From Thermoplasmatota archaeon (GTDB taxonomy: Archaea; Thermoplasmatota; Thermoplasmata; Thermoplasmatales; Thermoplasmataceae): a stretch of 64,000 nt of DNA. The first letter of the stretch is position 1; each line of letters starts with the position of its first letter. Shown here in pieces: positions 37,926 through 47,301 of this stretch. The stretch is taken from assembly GCA_023484105.1 (NCBI GenBank), contig JAMDBD010000009.1, positions 84,376 through 148,375 on the forward strand, written 5' to 3'. Both the position numbers and the translations under genes were made by a program. A model generated the notes under the pieces. The model did not search any database. It was given only the letters and a program-made list of their open reading frames with translations, and was not told where the DNA came from.

Positions 37926-39071
37926 ATGGATACAAGGGGACTTTACATTTCCTTTTCAAGGGCATTAAGATCCTTTATTCTAACAATTTTAGCTTTTTCC
38001 TCTCCGTATTTTCTTGTCAGCCATGGACTTAACTACATTGAAGTAGGTGTTATCCTTCTTTTCAGTGCTGCATTTTCAACTATTTTCATATATGCTATTC
38101 CCTCCTTCAGGTTACCAGTCAGAAGCCGTATAGTGATCTCATGGGCTTTATTCTCCCTTTCTCTCATTCTCCTCCTGATATTTCAGAGCGTTCTTGGTTA
38201 CTTGCTCGCCATACTTACTGGTGGTCTCTCTCTAAGTGGAAAAGATATGTCAGCCAACCAGCCAATAGAACAGTATGCGATTGGCAGTTTCTATACCGAT
38301 CAGAAGACAAAAAATATTCAGTTTTCATATTATAATTTCCTTTCTTATGGAGGAAATGCTTTGGCAGCGGGATTGGTCATAATTTTCCCTTCAATTTCAT
38401 TCTCCTCTATTTTCCTTCTGTGTGCTGTTCTGGGCCTGTTATCAGGAGTGCCATATCTTATGGTCAGATTTCCAGAACCTGTTCATTCAAAAAGCGGAAT
38501 CATACTTTCTGAGGAAGCCAGAAGATTGAGGAACAGACTCGGCGCCCTTTTCGGGTTGGATGCATTTGGAGGGGGATTCGTCAGCACTTCAATGATTGCA
38601 CTCTGGTTTCTGGCTGTATTTTCTGTACCACTTTCAGTCACTGGATACATATTTGTCGTGGTCAACATCCTTACTGCCATTTCCGTTATAATTTCAGGCA
38701 GAATTTCAAGCAGATATGGACTGATAAGGACAATGGTGGCGAGTCACCTCATCAGCAATTCATTCCTGATCCTAATGTCTGTCTTTCATATACTGATTTT
38801 CGCAGAAATCTTTCTTTTCCTAAGACAGACAACAAGCCAGATGGATGTCTCTCCGAGAGATAGCTTCATAAATACGGTCATAGATGCAAATTCCAGGGTG
38901 AAAACAAACTCCCAGTTTTTGGCAATAAGAAACGCTTCAACAATCCCTGCACCCGCAGTTGGAGGGGAATTACTGGCAACCATCCCTCAGTTTATGCCAG
39001 CGGTATCAGGAATAATAAAGTCAGTGTATGACCTTTCCCTCTATGTGTTGTTCAGAAATTATAAGATATGA
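37926..39071 (+). CDS. Major facilitator superfamily transporter
   Basis: 381 aa, about 11-12 helices. 'YAIPSFRLPVRSRIVISWALFSL' and 'SGRISSRYGLIRTMVASHL' resemble the loop 2-3 and 8-9 basic motifs of MFS carriers (G-x-x-x-x-R-x-G). It is divergent from the SDR gene. Substrate unknown. Confidence 0.78.
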   Translation: MDTRGLYISFSRALRSFILTILAFSSPYFLVSHGLNYIEVGVILLFSAAFSTIFIYAIPSFRLPVRSRIVISWALFSLSLILLLIFQSVLGYLLAILTGGLSLSGKDMSANQPIEQYAIGSFYTDQKTKNIQFSYYNFLSYGGNALAAGLVIIFPSISFSSIFLLCAVLGLLSGVPYLMVRFPEPVHSKSGIILSEEARRLRNRLGALFGLDAFGGGFVSTSMIALWFLAVFSVPLSVTGYIFVVVNILTAISVIISGRISSRYGLIRTMVASHLISNSFLILMSVFHILIFAEIFLFLRQTTSQMDVSPRDSFINTVIDANSRVKTNSQFLAIRNASTIPAPAVGGELLATIPQFMPAVSGIIKSVYDLSLYVLFRNYKI

Positions 39072-39098
39072 GTATATTTTGTATATCTATTAAGGAAT

Positions 39099-39644
39099 TT
39101 AGAGCAATGCCTTAAGCTTTTCAAACTCTTCGGGTGTTATCTCCCCGCGTGCCAGACGCATTTTCAGTGCTGTCAGTGGATCCTCTGTGACACCACCAGC
39201 ACCCTGTTTCTGCAAGTGCTGGTTTATCTTATTCTGAATAAGTTGAAGGCCCTTCGTGGTATAGTCCCTTAGCTTCTTCCAGAATGTCCAGTCTTCATTT
39301 ACGCCCATTCCGGTTATGATAAGATGGTCCTCAAGTATGCCCTGTTTCATTTCAACCGATGTTATCTGGTCATACCTGAACTGCCTTGTCTCAAAAGACA
39401 TCAATCCCTTGGATACCAGCATAAGGCGATGGTTTGTCAAAACCATCCATGGATGACCGAGCTGTTCACCGGATGCGCCACTTCCGAAGGCTCGCATGTT
39501 CATGCCCTGGGCATGGGTACCGGCAATACACCTGAGAGAAAACTCAATATTCTCTCCCGGAGAGAGCATCTTGGAAAGTCTTTCCATGTACTTCTCTGGC
39601 AACTGGGTAAATTTGGGCAGCGGTTCATTCTCTTCCTGGTCCAT
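39099..39644 (-). CDS. PH-like/SHOCT domain protein
   Basis: 181 aa from the ATG at 39642-39644; an ORF start at 39683 is rejected because it would overlap a TATA box. A bPH-type barrel (~20-125; 'MVLTNHRLMLVSKGLMSFETRQFRYDQITSVE' in part) is followed by a short linker and a C-terminal SHOCT helix pair ('LKMRLARGEITPEEFEKLKALL'). Such proteins are usually peripheral membrane or oligomerising factors of unknown role. Confidence 0.75.
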   Translation of the reverse strand: MDQEENEPLPKFTQLPEKYMERLSKMLSPGENIEFSLRCIAGTHAQGMNMRAFGSGASGEQLGHPWMVLTNHRLMLVSKGLMSFETRQFRYDQITSVEMKQGILEDHLIITGMGVNEDWTFWKKLRDYTTKGLQLIQNKINQHLQKQGAGGVTEDPLTALKMRLARGEITPEEFEKLKALL

Positions 39645-39660
39645 GAAATTGTAATCCCAA

Positions 39661-39673
39661 ACTATATATGTAT
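39661..39673 (-). promoter_or_regulatory. TATA box of the SHOCT gene
   Basis: Minus strand AATACATATATAGT is centred ~22 nt before the ATG at 39644, the spacing of a leaderless archaeal promoter. It decides the start codon. Confidence 0.5.
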
Positions 39674-39718
39674 TTATCGGCATGAATCTGGCTCTGCTGT
39701 TTTTTAACGCGGAATAAC

Positions 39719-39883
39719 CTATTTCAGGCGGCCTATGACGATCATACCAGCATATTCGTAAAATCCAACCATGTCAGTATCCTTCAAATCAAGCAATTTA
39801 CTTATTTTTTTTGGTATTGTTATCCTCATTGAACCACCCTTGGCAGAGACATGTGCAACTTCCAGCAATGTTTTCTTATCCAC
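39719..39883 (-). CDS. Small AbrB/SpoVT-type DNA-binding protein
   Basis: 54 aa from a GTG (a TTG three codons upstream is possible). It is too short for usual ORF cut-offs. The translation contains 'VSAKGGSMRITIPKKISKLLDLK' followed by 'DMVGFYEYAGMIVIGRLK', the swapped-hairpin layout of AbrB-like domains (K..S.RITIPK.I...L.L...D.V.F). These are dimeric DNA-binding or antitoxin proteins. No toxin gene is adjacent, so a transcriptional regulator is more likely. Confidence 0.7.
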   Translation of the reverse strand: MDKKTLLEVAHVSAKGGSMRITIPKKISKLLDLKDTDMVGFYEYAGMIVIGRLK

Positions 39884-40046
39884 CAGGTGCAATTATATCA
39901 TTAATTAAATCTTTGCCGAAAACGGAGAATTTCTCTCCAATTAAGTGCTGAAAATACGGATCATACAAAATATTGCGATCAAACTGGCAATATCACCGAA
40001 AGGCCATATATGACAAAGTATTAGACTTTAGAATCCATCCAGAACC

Positions 40047-40718
40047 ATGTCAGAGGCAATATTTTCAATGGTTATTGCGCTTGACCTCTGCAGTGAAGCA
40101 AGGAAAGACGGTATAGTTTCAAACTGTCATGATTCAGAAATAGTCAGATCACTTATAGAATTGACAGATTCCCACACTGGAGAAGTTGTGAGCGCTAAAC
40201 TTTTTACCTCGCTCAGATTCGACTGTGACTATGTATTATGGGTCACAGCTAGAAACGTGAATATAATACCCGCAATAAGATCGGCTCTTGAGGCATCTGG
40301 TTATCTGAGATCATTTCCATATTACTTTCTCTCTCTTTATGAAGATTCACCATATACAAAGGAAGGGATCACCCTTGAGGATACGTTGAGAAAAGGTTCA
40401 CTCAATTATCTTGTGGCATATCCCATGTCGAAGAGCAACGATTGGTATCTGCTGCCATTCGATGAACGGAAAAGAATAATGGCGCAGCACATAGGCATGG
40501 CAGTCTCACACAGAGAGAACAGGAACATCCGTTCATATACGACTTATTCATTCGGCATCTCAGATCAGGAATTTGTGGTTATATACGAAGTCGACAGCCT
40601 TGTTGCCTGGTCACATGTGACTTCCAAACTTAGGGAAGCTGAGGCAAGAAAGTGGATCACAAAGGAAACTCCAATACTGGTAGGATCCAGATGCTGGGAA
40701 TTCATCAGTGAAGTTTGA
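40047..40718 (+). CDS. Chlorite dismutase / HemQ-family protein
   Basis: 223 aa, dimeric alpha-beta barrel family. The C-terminal half is diagnostic: 'AYPMSKSNDWYLLPFDERKRIMAQHIGMA' (in part; heme-ligand-type His at 148), 'YTTYSFGISDQEFVVIYEVD' (in part) and 'LREAEARKWITKETPILVG'. Members either decarboxylate coproheme to heme b (HemQ) or degrade chlorite; the Arg of true chlorite dismutases is not obvious, which favours a HemQ-like role. Convergent with the alcohol dehydrogenase (14-bp overlap). Confidence 0.82.
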   Translation: MSEAIFSMVIALDLCSEARKDGIVSNCHDSEIVRSLIELTDSHTGEVVSAKLFTSLRFDCDYVLWVTARNVNIIPAIRSALEASGYLRSFPYYFLSLYEDSPYTKEGITLEDTLRKGSLNYLVAYPMSKSNDWYLLPFDERKRIMAQHIGMAVSHRENRNIRSYTTYSFGISDQEFVVIYEVDSLVAWSHVTSKLREAEARKWITKETPILVGSRCWEFISEV

Positions 40719-41715
40719 TAAATATCTTTCCGAGATTCTTCCTGTTCTTCATCTCAGAATAAGCTTTGCCAATTCCGTCCAGGAAGACCTTCTCGTGCTC
40801 CACTGCCTTCAATTGTCCACGTGACACCATTTCCATTGCACTTTTCATGTCCTCCGTGGTAGAACTTATGCTACCTGATACGGACAAACCTTTCAGGATT
40901 GTAACTCCAAGGGGAAGAGGAAAAGCAGCTGGAGACACATTACCTATAACAACGATCCTCCCACCGGCAGCCAATGACTTGAAAGACTTTTCAAAAGTTG
41001 GAATTCCAACAGTTTCAAGGACAACGTCAGCCCCTCCATTTTTCTTTTTCACGATCTCATCAATTTGATCAGGGGAAATAACCTCATCAGCACCGTATTC
41101 CATTATTTTCTCGTTCTTCCACGGAGAGGTGGATTCTGCAAAAACTCTAGCTCCAAGGGCCTTCCCAATCTGGACAGCATGTATCCCTACACCTCCTCCG
41201 GCCCCTGTTACTAACAGATTTTCTCCCTTCTTGAGCCTTCCAACATGCACGAGTGCATGATATACCATTCCTGTGACACATGCTGAGATTGCAGCATCCT
41301 CATCACTCACTCCGGAAGGTATTTTCACTAGCCCACGCGCATCAGCAACTATATATTCCGAGTATGATCCGTTGCGCGTCTCCCCATATGTAATTTTGTT
41401 CTGACAAAGATTTGTATCCCCGACCTTACAGTACTTGCACTTTCCACATGGTATGTATATCAGACTGGCAACTCTATCGCCAACACTGAACCCGGAAACA
41501 CCCTCGCCGACATACTCAATTTTCCCAGCTATTTCATGACCTGGGATCACCGGTAAAGTGACTCTGGGAAAGAAACCCTCCATCGTTAGTATATCCCTGT
41601 AACATATCCCTGTAACATCCTGTCTTATGAGAACTTCTCCAGGACCAACTTCTGGGAGATCCATATTCTTCACGGAGGGAAATTGATTCAGCTTTTCGAG
41701 AACCGCGGCTTTCAT
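40705..41715 (-). CDS. Zinc-dependent alcohol dehydrogenase (MDR family)
   Basis: 336 aa. Catalytic zinc residues Cys (in 'TGICYRD') and GHE (~59-61), structural zinc cysteines 'CGKCKYCKVGDTNLC' (~91-105), and the Rossmann motif 'VTGAGGGVGIHAVQIGKALGAR' in part (~168-185). It should oxidise alcohols or reduce aldehydes with NAD(P). The physiological substrate is not visible. Confidence 0.9.
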   Translation of the reverse strand: MKAAVLEKLNQFPSVKNMDLPEVGPGEVLIRQDVTGICYRDILTMEGFFPRVTLPVIPGHEIAGKIEYVGEGVSGFSVGDRVASLIYIPCGKCKYCKVGDTNLCQNKITYGETRNGSYSEYIVADARGLVKIPSGVSDEDAAISACVTGMVYHALVHVGRLKKGENLLVTGAGGGVGIHAVQIGKALGARVFAESTSPWKNEKIMEYGADEVISPDQIDEIVKKKNGGADVVLETVGIPTFEKSFKSLAAGGRIVVIGNVSPAAFPLPLGVTILKGLSVSGSISSTTEDMKSAMEMVSRGQLKAVEHEKVFLDGIGKAYSEMKNRKNLGKIFIKLH

Positions 41716-41854
41716 GGTTGTTCATTCCTTTGACATATAAATTACTAGTCACAGCAATTTAAACTGCGAATGAACGTTTCGAATATTCCTGAAAGATCAA
41801 TCTTCAATGCTGGAATGTGAATATGCTTAAGTCAGCCATAGCATTTCACATCAG

Positions 41855-42559
41855 ATGTCAGCCAGTTCCGCAAAGAAAGGATCATTTAGCCTTAAGGTTC
41901 CGGAAGGAATGCATGTTGCCGTAGTAGGGCTCGGAGGGACAGGGTGCTCTGTGTCTCAGATGCTCGTAAGAATAGGTCTGGCACACCTCTCATTAATAGA
42001 TCCAGATTCAGTTTCCCGCTCGAACATTGGCAGGCAGATATGTTATGCAGAACGTGACATAGGTAGACCAAAGGCCGAGACATGCAGGGAATTTCTAAGC
42101 AGGATATCTCCCGGATGTGAAATAGAATTCAGCGATGATCTTGTTACAGATTCAAATGCTGAAAGGGTGATAGGCAAGCCGGATATTCTCTTTGACTGCA
42201 CGGACAATGTACGATCGCGCCTTAACCTGAATAGATATTCGGTCAGGAAAAGAATAACGGAGATTTTTGTGTCCTCGGCATATAATTCTGCACAGGTTAA
42301 GGGAATAATTCCTGGCATAACCTCATGTCTGGAATGTTTTGCGAACGAGTCAATACTGGCTAACACTCCCTGCTCCTTCGGGGATGTTGCCGAGACCATG
42401 CCTGTTATTGCAGGTCTTCTAGGCGTGAACCTGATGTTTTCTATAATCAGCAATAACTACAATGGTGAGATTATCACATTAAATGGAAAGGAATACACCG
42501 CGGAAAAAGTCAGAATAGACAGGAATCCTGAGTGCAGAACATGCGGTGATTTGAGATGA
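41855..42559 (+). CDS. ThiF/MoeB/HesA-family E1-like adenylyltransferase
   Basis: 234 aa. Nucleotide-binding 'VVGLGGTGCSVSQMLVRIGL', 'DPDSVSRSNIGRQICY' and 'DCTDNVRSRLNLNRY' are E1 signatures. Zinc cysteines are CLEC (~166) and CRTC (~227). The 'TPCSFGDVAETMPVIAGLLG' segment carries the crossover-loop cysteine region. Such enzymes adenylate ubiquitin-like (SAMP) or sulfur-carrier proteins for protein conjugation, tRNA thiolation or molybdopterin. No Ubl gene is adjacent. It overlaps the HAD gene by 4 bp. Confidence 0.88.
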   Translation: MSASSAKKGSFSLKVPEGMHVAVVGLGGTGCSVSQMLVRIGLAHLSLIDPDSVSRSNIGRQICYAERDIGRPKAETCREFLSRISPGCEIEFSDDLVTDSNAERVIGKPDILFDCTDNVRSRLNLNRYSVRKRITEIFVSSAYNSAQVKGIIPGITSCLECFANESILANTPCSFGDVAETMPVIAGLLGVNLMFSIISNNYNGEIITLNGKEYTAEKVRIDRNPECRTCGDLR

Positions 42560-43176
42560 GAAATAAAATACTGGGTGTGATATTCGATCTTGACGGAACC
42601 ATTATTGACACGCTGGAACTGAGAGTAACTGCGTGGCAGGAAGCATTCAAGATCTACGGTATAACAATTGAGAGGGATGTCCTGAAGCCTCTTATAGGCT
42701 TGCCCGGGGAAGATCTGGCAGGAAAATATTCAGCCAATCCAAGATCAATAGAGGACGAGGAAGAGCGAAATTTCCTGAAATTCCTTTCAACAATCAAAAC
42801 ATTTCCGGATGTTGATGAGACATTTGATAAACTTGCCTCTTCAGGCATCAAGTTAGTTATAGTCACGTCTTCCAGAAGAGCCCTGGTTGAAAAACTCATG
42901 ATTCCAAAGGTACCGGTAGTCACCATAGACGATGTGAAAAAGGGAAAGCCACATACTGAACCTTATGAAACAGCAATCCGGATCATGAACGTCCCATGCG
43001 AATCTGTCCTTGTTGTTGGAGACTCAGAAAATGATATGATACCTGGAAAGAAGCTGGGTTGTCGCACAGCTCTCATAAGGCACGGGAAAAAAATTATCAG
43101 TGAAAGTGCAGAATATTACATCGACGAAGTATCCGAGGTCCCTGTTCTGATAGAGTCTATCCAGATGATGCAATGA
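42556..43176 (+). CDS. HAD-superfamily phosphatase (phosphoglycolate phosphatase-like)
   Basis: 206 aa. Motif I DLDGT ('IFDLDGTIIDT'), motif II 'IVTSSR', motif III Lys ('KKGKPHTEPY') and motif IV 'VVGDSENDM'. The helical cap after motif I ('LELRVTAWQEAFKIYGI') marks subfamily I. Substrate unknown. ATGA overlap with the E1-like gene implies co-translation. Confidence 0.88.
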   Translation: MRNKILGVIFDLDGTIIDTLELRVTAWQEAFKIYGITIERDVLKPLIGLPGEDLAGKYSANPRSIEDEEERNFLKFLSTIKTFPDVDETFDKLASSGIKLVIVTSSRRALVEKLMIPKVPVVTIDDVKKGKPHTEPYETAIRIMNVPCESVLVVGDSENDMIPGKKLGCRTALIRHGKKIISESAEYYIDEVSEVPVLIESIQMMQ

Positions 43177-43181
43177 GAGAT

Positions 43182-43889
43182 TCAGTCATTGAAAGTAATT
43201 GCCTCTGCTGACAGGTTGTTATCCACTGTCTGCATAGCAATTTTGAGCTTTCCAAACTCCAGATAAATACCTGTGCCGCTCAGTGTTACATTCCCAAATA
43301 TGTGATAAAGAGTACCAGAAATTTCCTTAATTGCCAGAGATCCAAGATCGGTGGCTCCGTCGACTAGAATGGGATCGGGAAGTGAAATTTTGCCATTCCA
43401 GAGGTATGAAAGGTTTCCTGATATGTGATATTCGTTTCCTGAGATCCGTGTCAGGTTAATCGTGATACCTGAAAATGGCTTGGTTATGTTTACAGTGATG
43501 TTTATCAGTTGAGAAACCTTCTGAAAAACCAGGGCAGTTAATGATCCCGAAAGATTAACAGGGATAGAAACATTGGCGAAAGGATATCCTACCGAATATA
43601 GTTCAGAGAAATTCAGAGTTTTTGTGACCACGAAGTTTATAACATCATCTGCAGCCACTTCGGCTGTGTGGCCAAGGTAAGATACACTTGCTGGTATCAG
43701 TCCATTATTCACTATGCTGTCGTTCACAGAAACAGTAATGTTCTGGAAGCTGTATTCCACCACAGTTTTTGGTTCCCCTACGTCTATGGCATGACCGTAT
43801 ATCTCCTCATAACTGTATGAGAGAGAGAACACAAGGAGAAATACGAGAATGACAGTGGAGAAGATCCCCACAAGGTTGGTAGGCTTCAC
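43182..43889 (-). CDS. Membrane-anchored extracytoplasmic protein of unknown function
   Basis: 235 aa. One N-terminal helix (~7-27, 'VGIFSTVILVFLLVFSLSY') followed by a Ser/Asn/Val-rich all-beta region outside. Asn-X-Ser/Thr sequons are frequent. No family recognised. Convergent with the HAD gene, 5-bp gap. Confidence 0.6.
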   Translation of the reverse strand: MKPTNLVGIFSTVILVFLLVFSLSYSYEEIYGHAIDVGEPKTVVEYSFQNITVSVNDSIVNNGLIPASVSYLGHTAEVAADDVINFVVTKTLNFSELYSVGYPFANVSIPVNLSGSLTALVFQKVSQLINITVNITKPFSGITINLTRISGNEYHISGNLSYLWNGKISLPDPILVDGATDLGSLAIKEISGTLYHIFGNVTLSGTGIYLEFGKLKIAMQTVDNNLSAEAITFND

Positions 43890-43941
43890 GCTAAGATAGT
43901 ATCATACAATTATAATAATATTATGTTTAATTTGTCCGACG

Positions 43942-45126
43942 TTATCTTTCACTAATGTCACGATTGAAATGCTTCAGGTCAGAGATAGTTCTTTTGCGAA
44001 GTTCATCGGGCGTTTGGTATTGACCTGCCTGCTTGCCATTTCTAAGAAATTGTTTCTGCATGAGTTTCATCGCCACTCCGCATGAGGGACATGATGGCTC
44101 AGTGGATGACGATTTGCAGATAACTGTATAACACGAGGGGCACCGGAATGGGAACTTTCTTCCAGAGAACTTTCCTCGCTTGGTAATGGGTCTGCCTTCT
44201 ATCTCCACAATATCAAGCGAGAAGTCCACCACCTTTGAGGATGAAATCGATGTACCTATTCCAAAGGCATCCGCACCGGCCTTTATCAGATCCTGAAGAT
44301 CTTCCTCCCTGATCCCTCCTGAGACCATTATCCTGACCTTGTTGAAGCCGTGCAGGTCAAGCTCCCATCTGACTTCTCTGACGATCGAGGCAAAATTGCC
44401 TCTTCTTGAGGATGGCGTATCAAGCCTTATAAAATCCAGATCTGAGATTGTCTCGGCGGCTTTCAGGGCACCGAACTTTTCATCGCTGTATGTATCTATG
44501 AGTGCAACTTTCACTGTATCATTCTTCGGCTGATTGGCAATTTCTTTCCATACTGTCTCATCACCGTACAGAAGTGAAATGGAGTGTGGAACTGTACCGA
44601 CAGGGCGTTTTCCTATTATTTCAGCACCAAGGATGCCTGAGACTCCGTCAGCACCACCTATAAATGCAGCCCGGTCGATCATAGGTGAAATTGCGGGGTG
44701 CATTCTTCTGATACCAAAGGAATAATAGGGAATGTTCCCACAGGCTTTTCTTATTAATGAGGAATAGCTCGAAATTCCTGAGGACTGACAGAGAAACCCA
44801 AGAATTGCTGTCTCAAACCTTGCAAAAGAACGGTATGGGCCTGTTATGGTGACAAAAGGAACCGGAATGCCTCTTGAATCTCTTGGAAAAAGAACAGTCC
44901 CTTCAGGTATGGCATATAAATCCAATTCTGTGGATTCCAGTAGGGATAGTACTTCATCAAGTCCTGTGAAGTCTATCCATGGAAACTCTGATCCCGATAC
45001 GGTAATTTCTGCTGTTACATTTCGATCAGGCAGCGATCTGACAAGCTCATGGCTTCTTTCAAAGTACACGTCCGACGCTTTACCAGACCGAATGTCTTCA
45101 TCATCCGCCATGTTGAAAATCCGCAA
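43942..45126 (-). CDS. pncB: Nicotinate phosphoribosyltransferase
   Basis: 394 aa (a second ATG at 45111 is equally plausible). NAPRTase type II fold: 'GISSYSSLIRKACG', 'GIRRMHPAISPMID', 'FIGGADGVSGILGAEIIGKRPVGTVPHS' in part, 'IMVSGGIREEDLQDLIKAGADAFGIG' in part. A C-terminal zinc knuckle (CPSCYTVIC...CPSCG, ~330-355) matches the known Thermoplasma NAPRTase architecture. It forms nicotinate mononucleotide from nicotinate and PRPP. It follows nicotinamidase by 1 bp, a complete salvage step. Confidence 0.93.
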   Translation of the reverse strand: MRIFNMADDEDIRSGKASDVYFERSHELVRSLPDRNVTAEITVSGSEFPWIDFTGLDEVLSLLESTELDLYAIPEGTVLFPRDSRGIPVPFVTITGPYRSFARFETAILGFLCQSSGISSYSSLIRKACGNIPYYSFGIRRMHPAISPMIDRAAFIGGADGVSGILGAEIIGKRPVGTVPHSISLLYGDETVWKEIANQPKNDTVKVALIDTYSDEKFGALKAAETISDLDFIRLDTPSSRRGNFASIVREVRWELDLHGFNKVRIMVSGGIREEDLQDLIKAGADAFGIGTSISSSKVVDFSLDIVEIEGRPITKRGKFSGRKFPFRCPSCYTVICKSSSTEPSCPSCGVAMKLMQKQFLRNGKQAGQYQTPDELRKRTISDLKHFNRDISER

Positions 45127-45127
45127 A

Positions 45128-45676
45128 TTATTTCACATCCTCTTTTTTAAGAATCCTTGTACCATAAAGTCTTCTGATTTCTGAGACTGCCTCTTCATGC
45201 CTCTCCGGATCGATGGAGGAGCACAGATCCTCTATGAGCGATGTATGGTAGTTTCTGAAAAATGCGCCAGCTACTGTGTGTCTGACACAGATATCTGTGC
45301 TTATGCCGAAAATTATCAGGCTCTGGATATTCCTTGTTCTCAGGTATCCATCTAGATCTGAATCAAAGAAGGCATCATAGTGTCTCTTCCTAATGATCCT
45401 TGTCCCGAATTCTATAAGTGCATCTAGGAGCTGTGATCCCCAGGTACCCTCAATACAGTGTTCACCCCATATGGAGAACTCAGGATCATCCCTCACGTGC
45501 GTATCAGCAGTGAGAATCACCTCTCTTTTTTTAACGCGTTTTAGAAATTCGATAATGTCAGATGCGGTCTTGAGTGCACGCTCACTACCAAACTTCCCGT
45601 CAACAAAATCATGGACAATGTCCACCACGATTATGGCTTCATTACTCGTATCGTTATTTATCCTATCATCATCCAT
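45128..45676 (-). CDS. pncA: Nicotinamidase (isochorismatase fold)
   Basis: 182 aa. Catalytic Asp in 'VVDIVHDFVDGKFG', metal residues in 'ADTHVRDDPEF' and 'EHCIEGTWG', nucleophile Cys in 'FGISTDICVRHTVAGAFF'. It hydrolyses nicotinamide to nicotinate for the next gene, NAPRTase. Its start overlaps cysS by 19 bp. Confidence 0.92.
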   Translation of the reverse strand: MDDDRINNDTSNEAIIVVDIVHDFVDGKFGSERALKTASDIIEFLKRVKKREVILTADTHVRDDPEFSIWGEHCIEGTWGSQLLDALIEFGTRIIRKRHYDAFFDSDLDGYLRTRNIQSLIIFGISTDICVRHTVAGAFFRNYHTSLIEDLCSSIDPERHEEAVSEIRRLYGTRILKKEDVK

Positions 45677-47046
45677 GTTGTGTCACCCCCAGAATCTTCT
45701 ATCTTAACACCAGCCTTCATTAGACTGTTTCTTATATCATCTGAAACGTCAAATTTACCAGCCTTCCTGTATCTGTTTCGCAGTTCTATTAACTGTTTTA
45801 TTATCATTTCGGTATTACCTGAAACTGAACGGAATATTCCAAGAAATCCATTTGCAAAAAGGAAGGTATGATAGATCCTGTGCAAATCCTCCGTGCTCAG
45901 ATCACCTTGAAACACGGAAGAGGCAAGCTGATGCAGAAAGGCTATTGCCTCTCTTGAATCAAGATTATTTTCCATGGCTTCTATAACCTTCTCGAAAGGT
46001 GGATATTTTGCACATGCCATATCGTTGCATAGATCCATTGATGATAGAACTGAGAACGCTTTCTGAAGCCTTTTCCAGCCCTCAGACGATGATTTCAGGA
46101 TCGGCTCAGAGAATAGAAGTTCTGAACTGTATCTGGAGTTCAGCAGGAAGTATCTGAGCTCCTCACCTGAATACTTTCTGGAAAGCTCCCTGACCGTTAC
46201 CACATTGCCAAGGGACTTTGACATCTTATCCACATTTCCGCTATCAAACAGAAGATATGAGATATGAATCCAGTACCTGGAGAGAAACCTTCTTCCTGAA
46301 ATTGCCCGCATCTGAGCAATCTCAGCCTCGTGATGCGGGAATATCAAATCAACCGCACCACCATGTATGTCGTATTCACTGCCGAAATATGTTTCGGTTA
46401 TTGCAGTATCCTCAATGTGCCAGCCTGGTCTTCCTTTCCCCCATGGGGAATCCCACGAAGGATGACCATCAGAAAATTTCCAGAGAGCAAAATCCTCAGG
46501 TTTTCTCTTACTTTCCCTGACATCCACCCTTGCACCATGTCTTATCCGGTCAAGTTTCTGCTTTGATAGCTTACCGTAATCACTAAATTTGGAGGTATCA
46601 TAATAGACCCCGTCATCAGAAACGTATGCGTAACCTCTCCTGATCAGTCTCCTTATCTGTGAAATTATTCTGTCGATGTAATTTGTGGCCCTGGCATGCA
46701 GGTTTACAGAAGTTATACCAAGATATAAACAGTCGGTTAAATATTCAGAGTAATATCTGTCTGCAACGTCACGCCAGTCAATGTTCCCGGCTTCTGCCTT
46801 TTTAATTATTTTATCGTCTACATCTGTGATGTTCTGAAGATAAAATACCTCGAAGCCACGCATCCTCAAATATCTGGCAAGCATATCAAAAAAAACAAAG
46901 GTCCTGGCATTCCCCATGTGTATCAGGTCATACACAGTCGGCCCGCAGACAAAGAGCCTTATCCTATTCCCTTTAATCGAAACAAACTCTCTTAAGGAAC
47001 CGGACAGGGTATCCCTAAACTTCATCTGGTACCGGAGTATTTTCAC
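45658..47046 (-). CDS. cysS: Cysteinyl-tRNA synthetase
   Basis: 462 aa. Zinc-binding CGPTVYD (~34-40), HIGH variant HMGN (43-46), 'HPSWDSPWGKGRPGWHIEDTA' in part, zinc-site 'HHEAEIAQ', KMSKS in 'KMSKSLGN', and a C-terminal DALR-like helical domain. Complete. It lies in the middle of an apparent operon running from the STAND ATPase to NAPRTase. Confidence 0.96.
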   Translation of the reverse strand: MKILRYQMKFRDTLSGSLREFVSIKGNRIRLFVCGPTVYDLIHMGNARTFVFFDMLARYLRMRGFEVFYLQNITDVDDKIIKKAEAGNIDWRDVADRYYSEYLTDCLYLGITSVNLHARATNYIDRIISQIRRLIRRGYAYVSDDGVYYDTSKFSDYGKLSKQKLDRIRHGARVDVRESKRKPEDFALWKFSDGHPSWDSPWGKGRPGWHIEDTAITETYFGSEYDIHGGAVDLIFPHHEAEIAQMRAISGRRFLSRYWIHISYLLFDSGNVDKMSKSLGNVVTVRELSRKYSGEELRYFLLNSRYSSELLFSEPILKSSSEGWKRLQKAFSVLSSMDLCNDMACAKYPPFEKVIEAMENNLDSREAIAFLHQLASSVFQGDLSTEDLHRIYHTFLFANGFLGIFRSVSGNTEMIIKQLIELRNRYRKAGKFDVSDDIRNSLMKAGVKIEDSGGDTTWMMIG

Positions 47047-47064
47047 GTTTATATTATATTCTGA

Positions 47065-47301
47065 TCAGAATTGTAGCCTTCCCTGGACCTTATTGCCAGT
47101 TGGATATATTATATACTTGTCAGTGAACTTGGTAAGGTATTCATCAAGTACATGTATTTCACCGTCAGGCGTGTTGGAATCAGGCGGAACTGTAGATGCA
47201 AAGTTATAACAAAGACTGCATTCGCTCGGTTTTGAAGCGAGCAGATAACAGTTATGGTTGTCGTAAAATATGCACCTTTTCTCTATTTCTGGTCTGTTCA
47301 C
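47065..47301 (-). CDS. Small four-cysteine protein
   Basis: 78 aa. Cys at ~10, 18, 28 and 31 ('CIFYDNHNCYLLASKPSEC', 'SLCYNF') could form a zinc or FeS site. The C-terminal half is beta-rich (IHVLDEYLTKFTDKYIIYP). No family recognised. Its ATG overlaps the stop of the STAND ATPase by 4 bp and cysS starts 18 bp downstream, so it belongs to that operon. Confidence 0.6.
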   Translation of the reverse strand: MNRPEIEKRCIFYDNHNCYLLASKPSECSLCYNFASTVPPDSNTPDGEIHVLDEYLTKFTDKYIIYPTGNKVQGRLQF

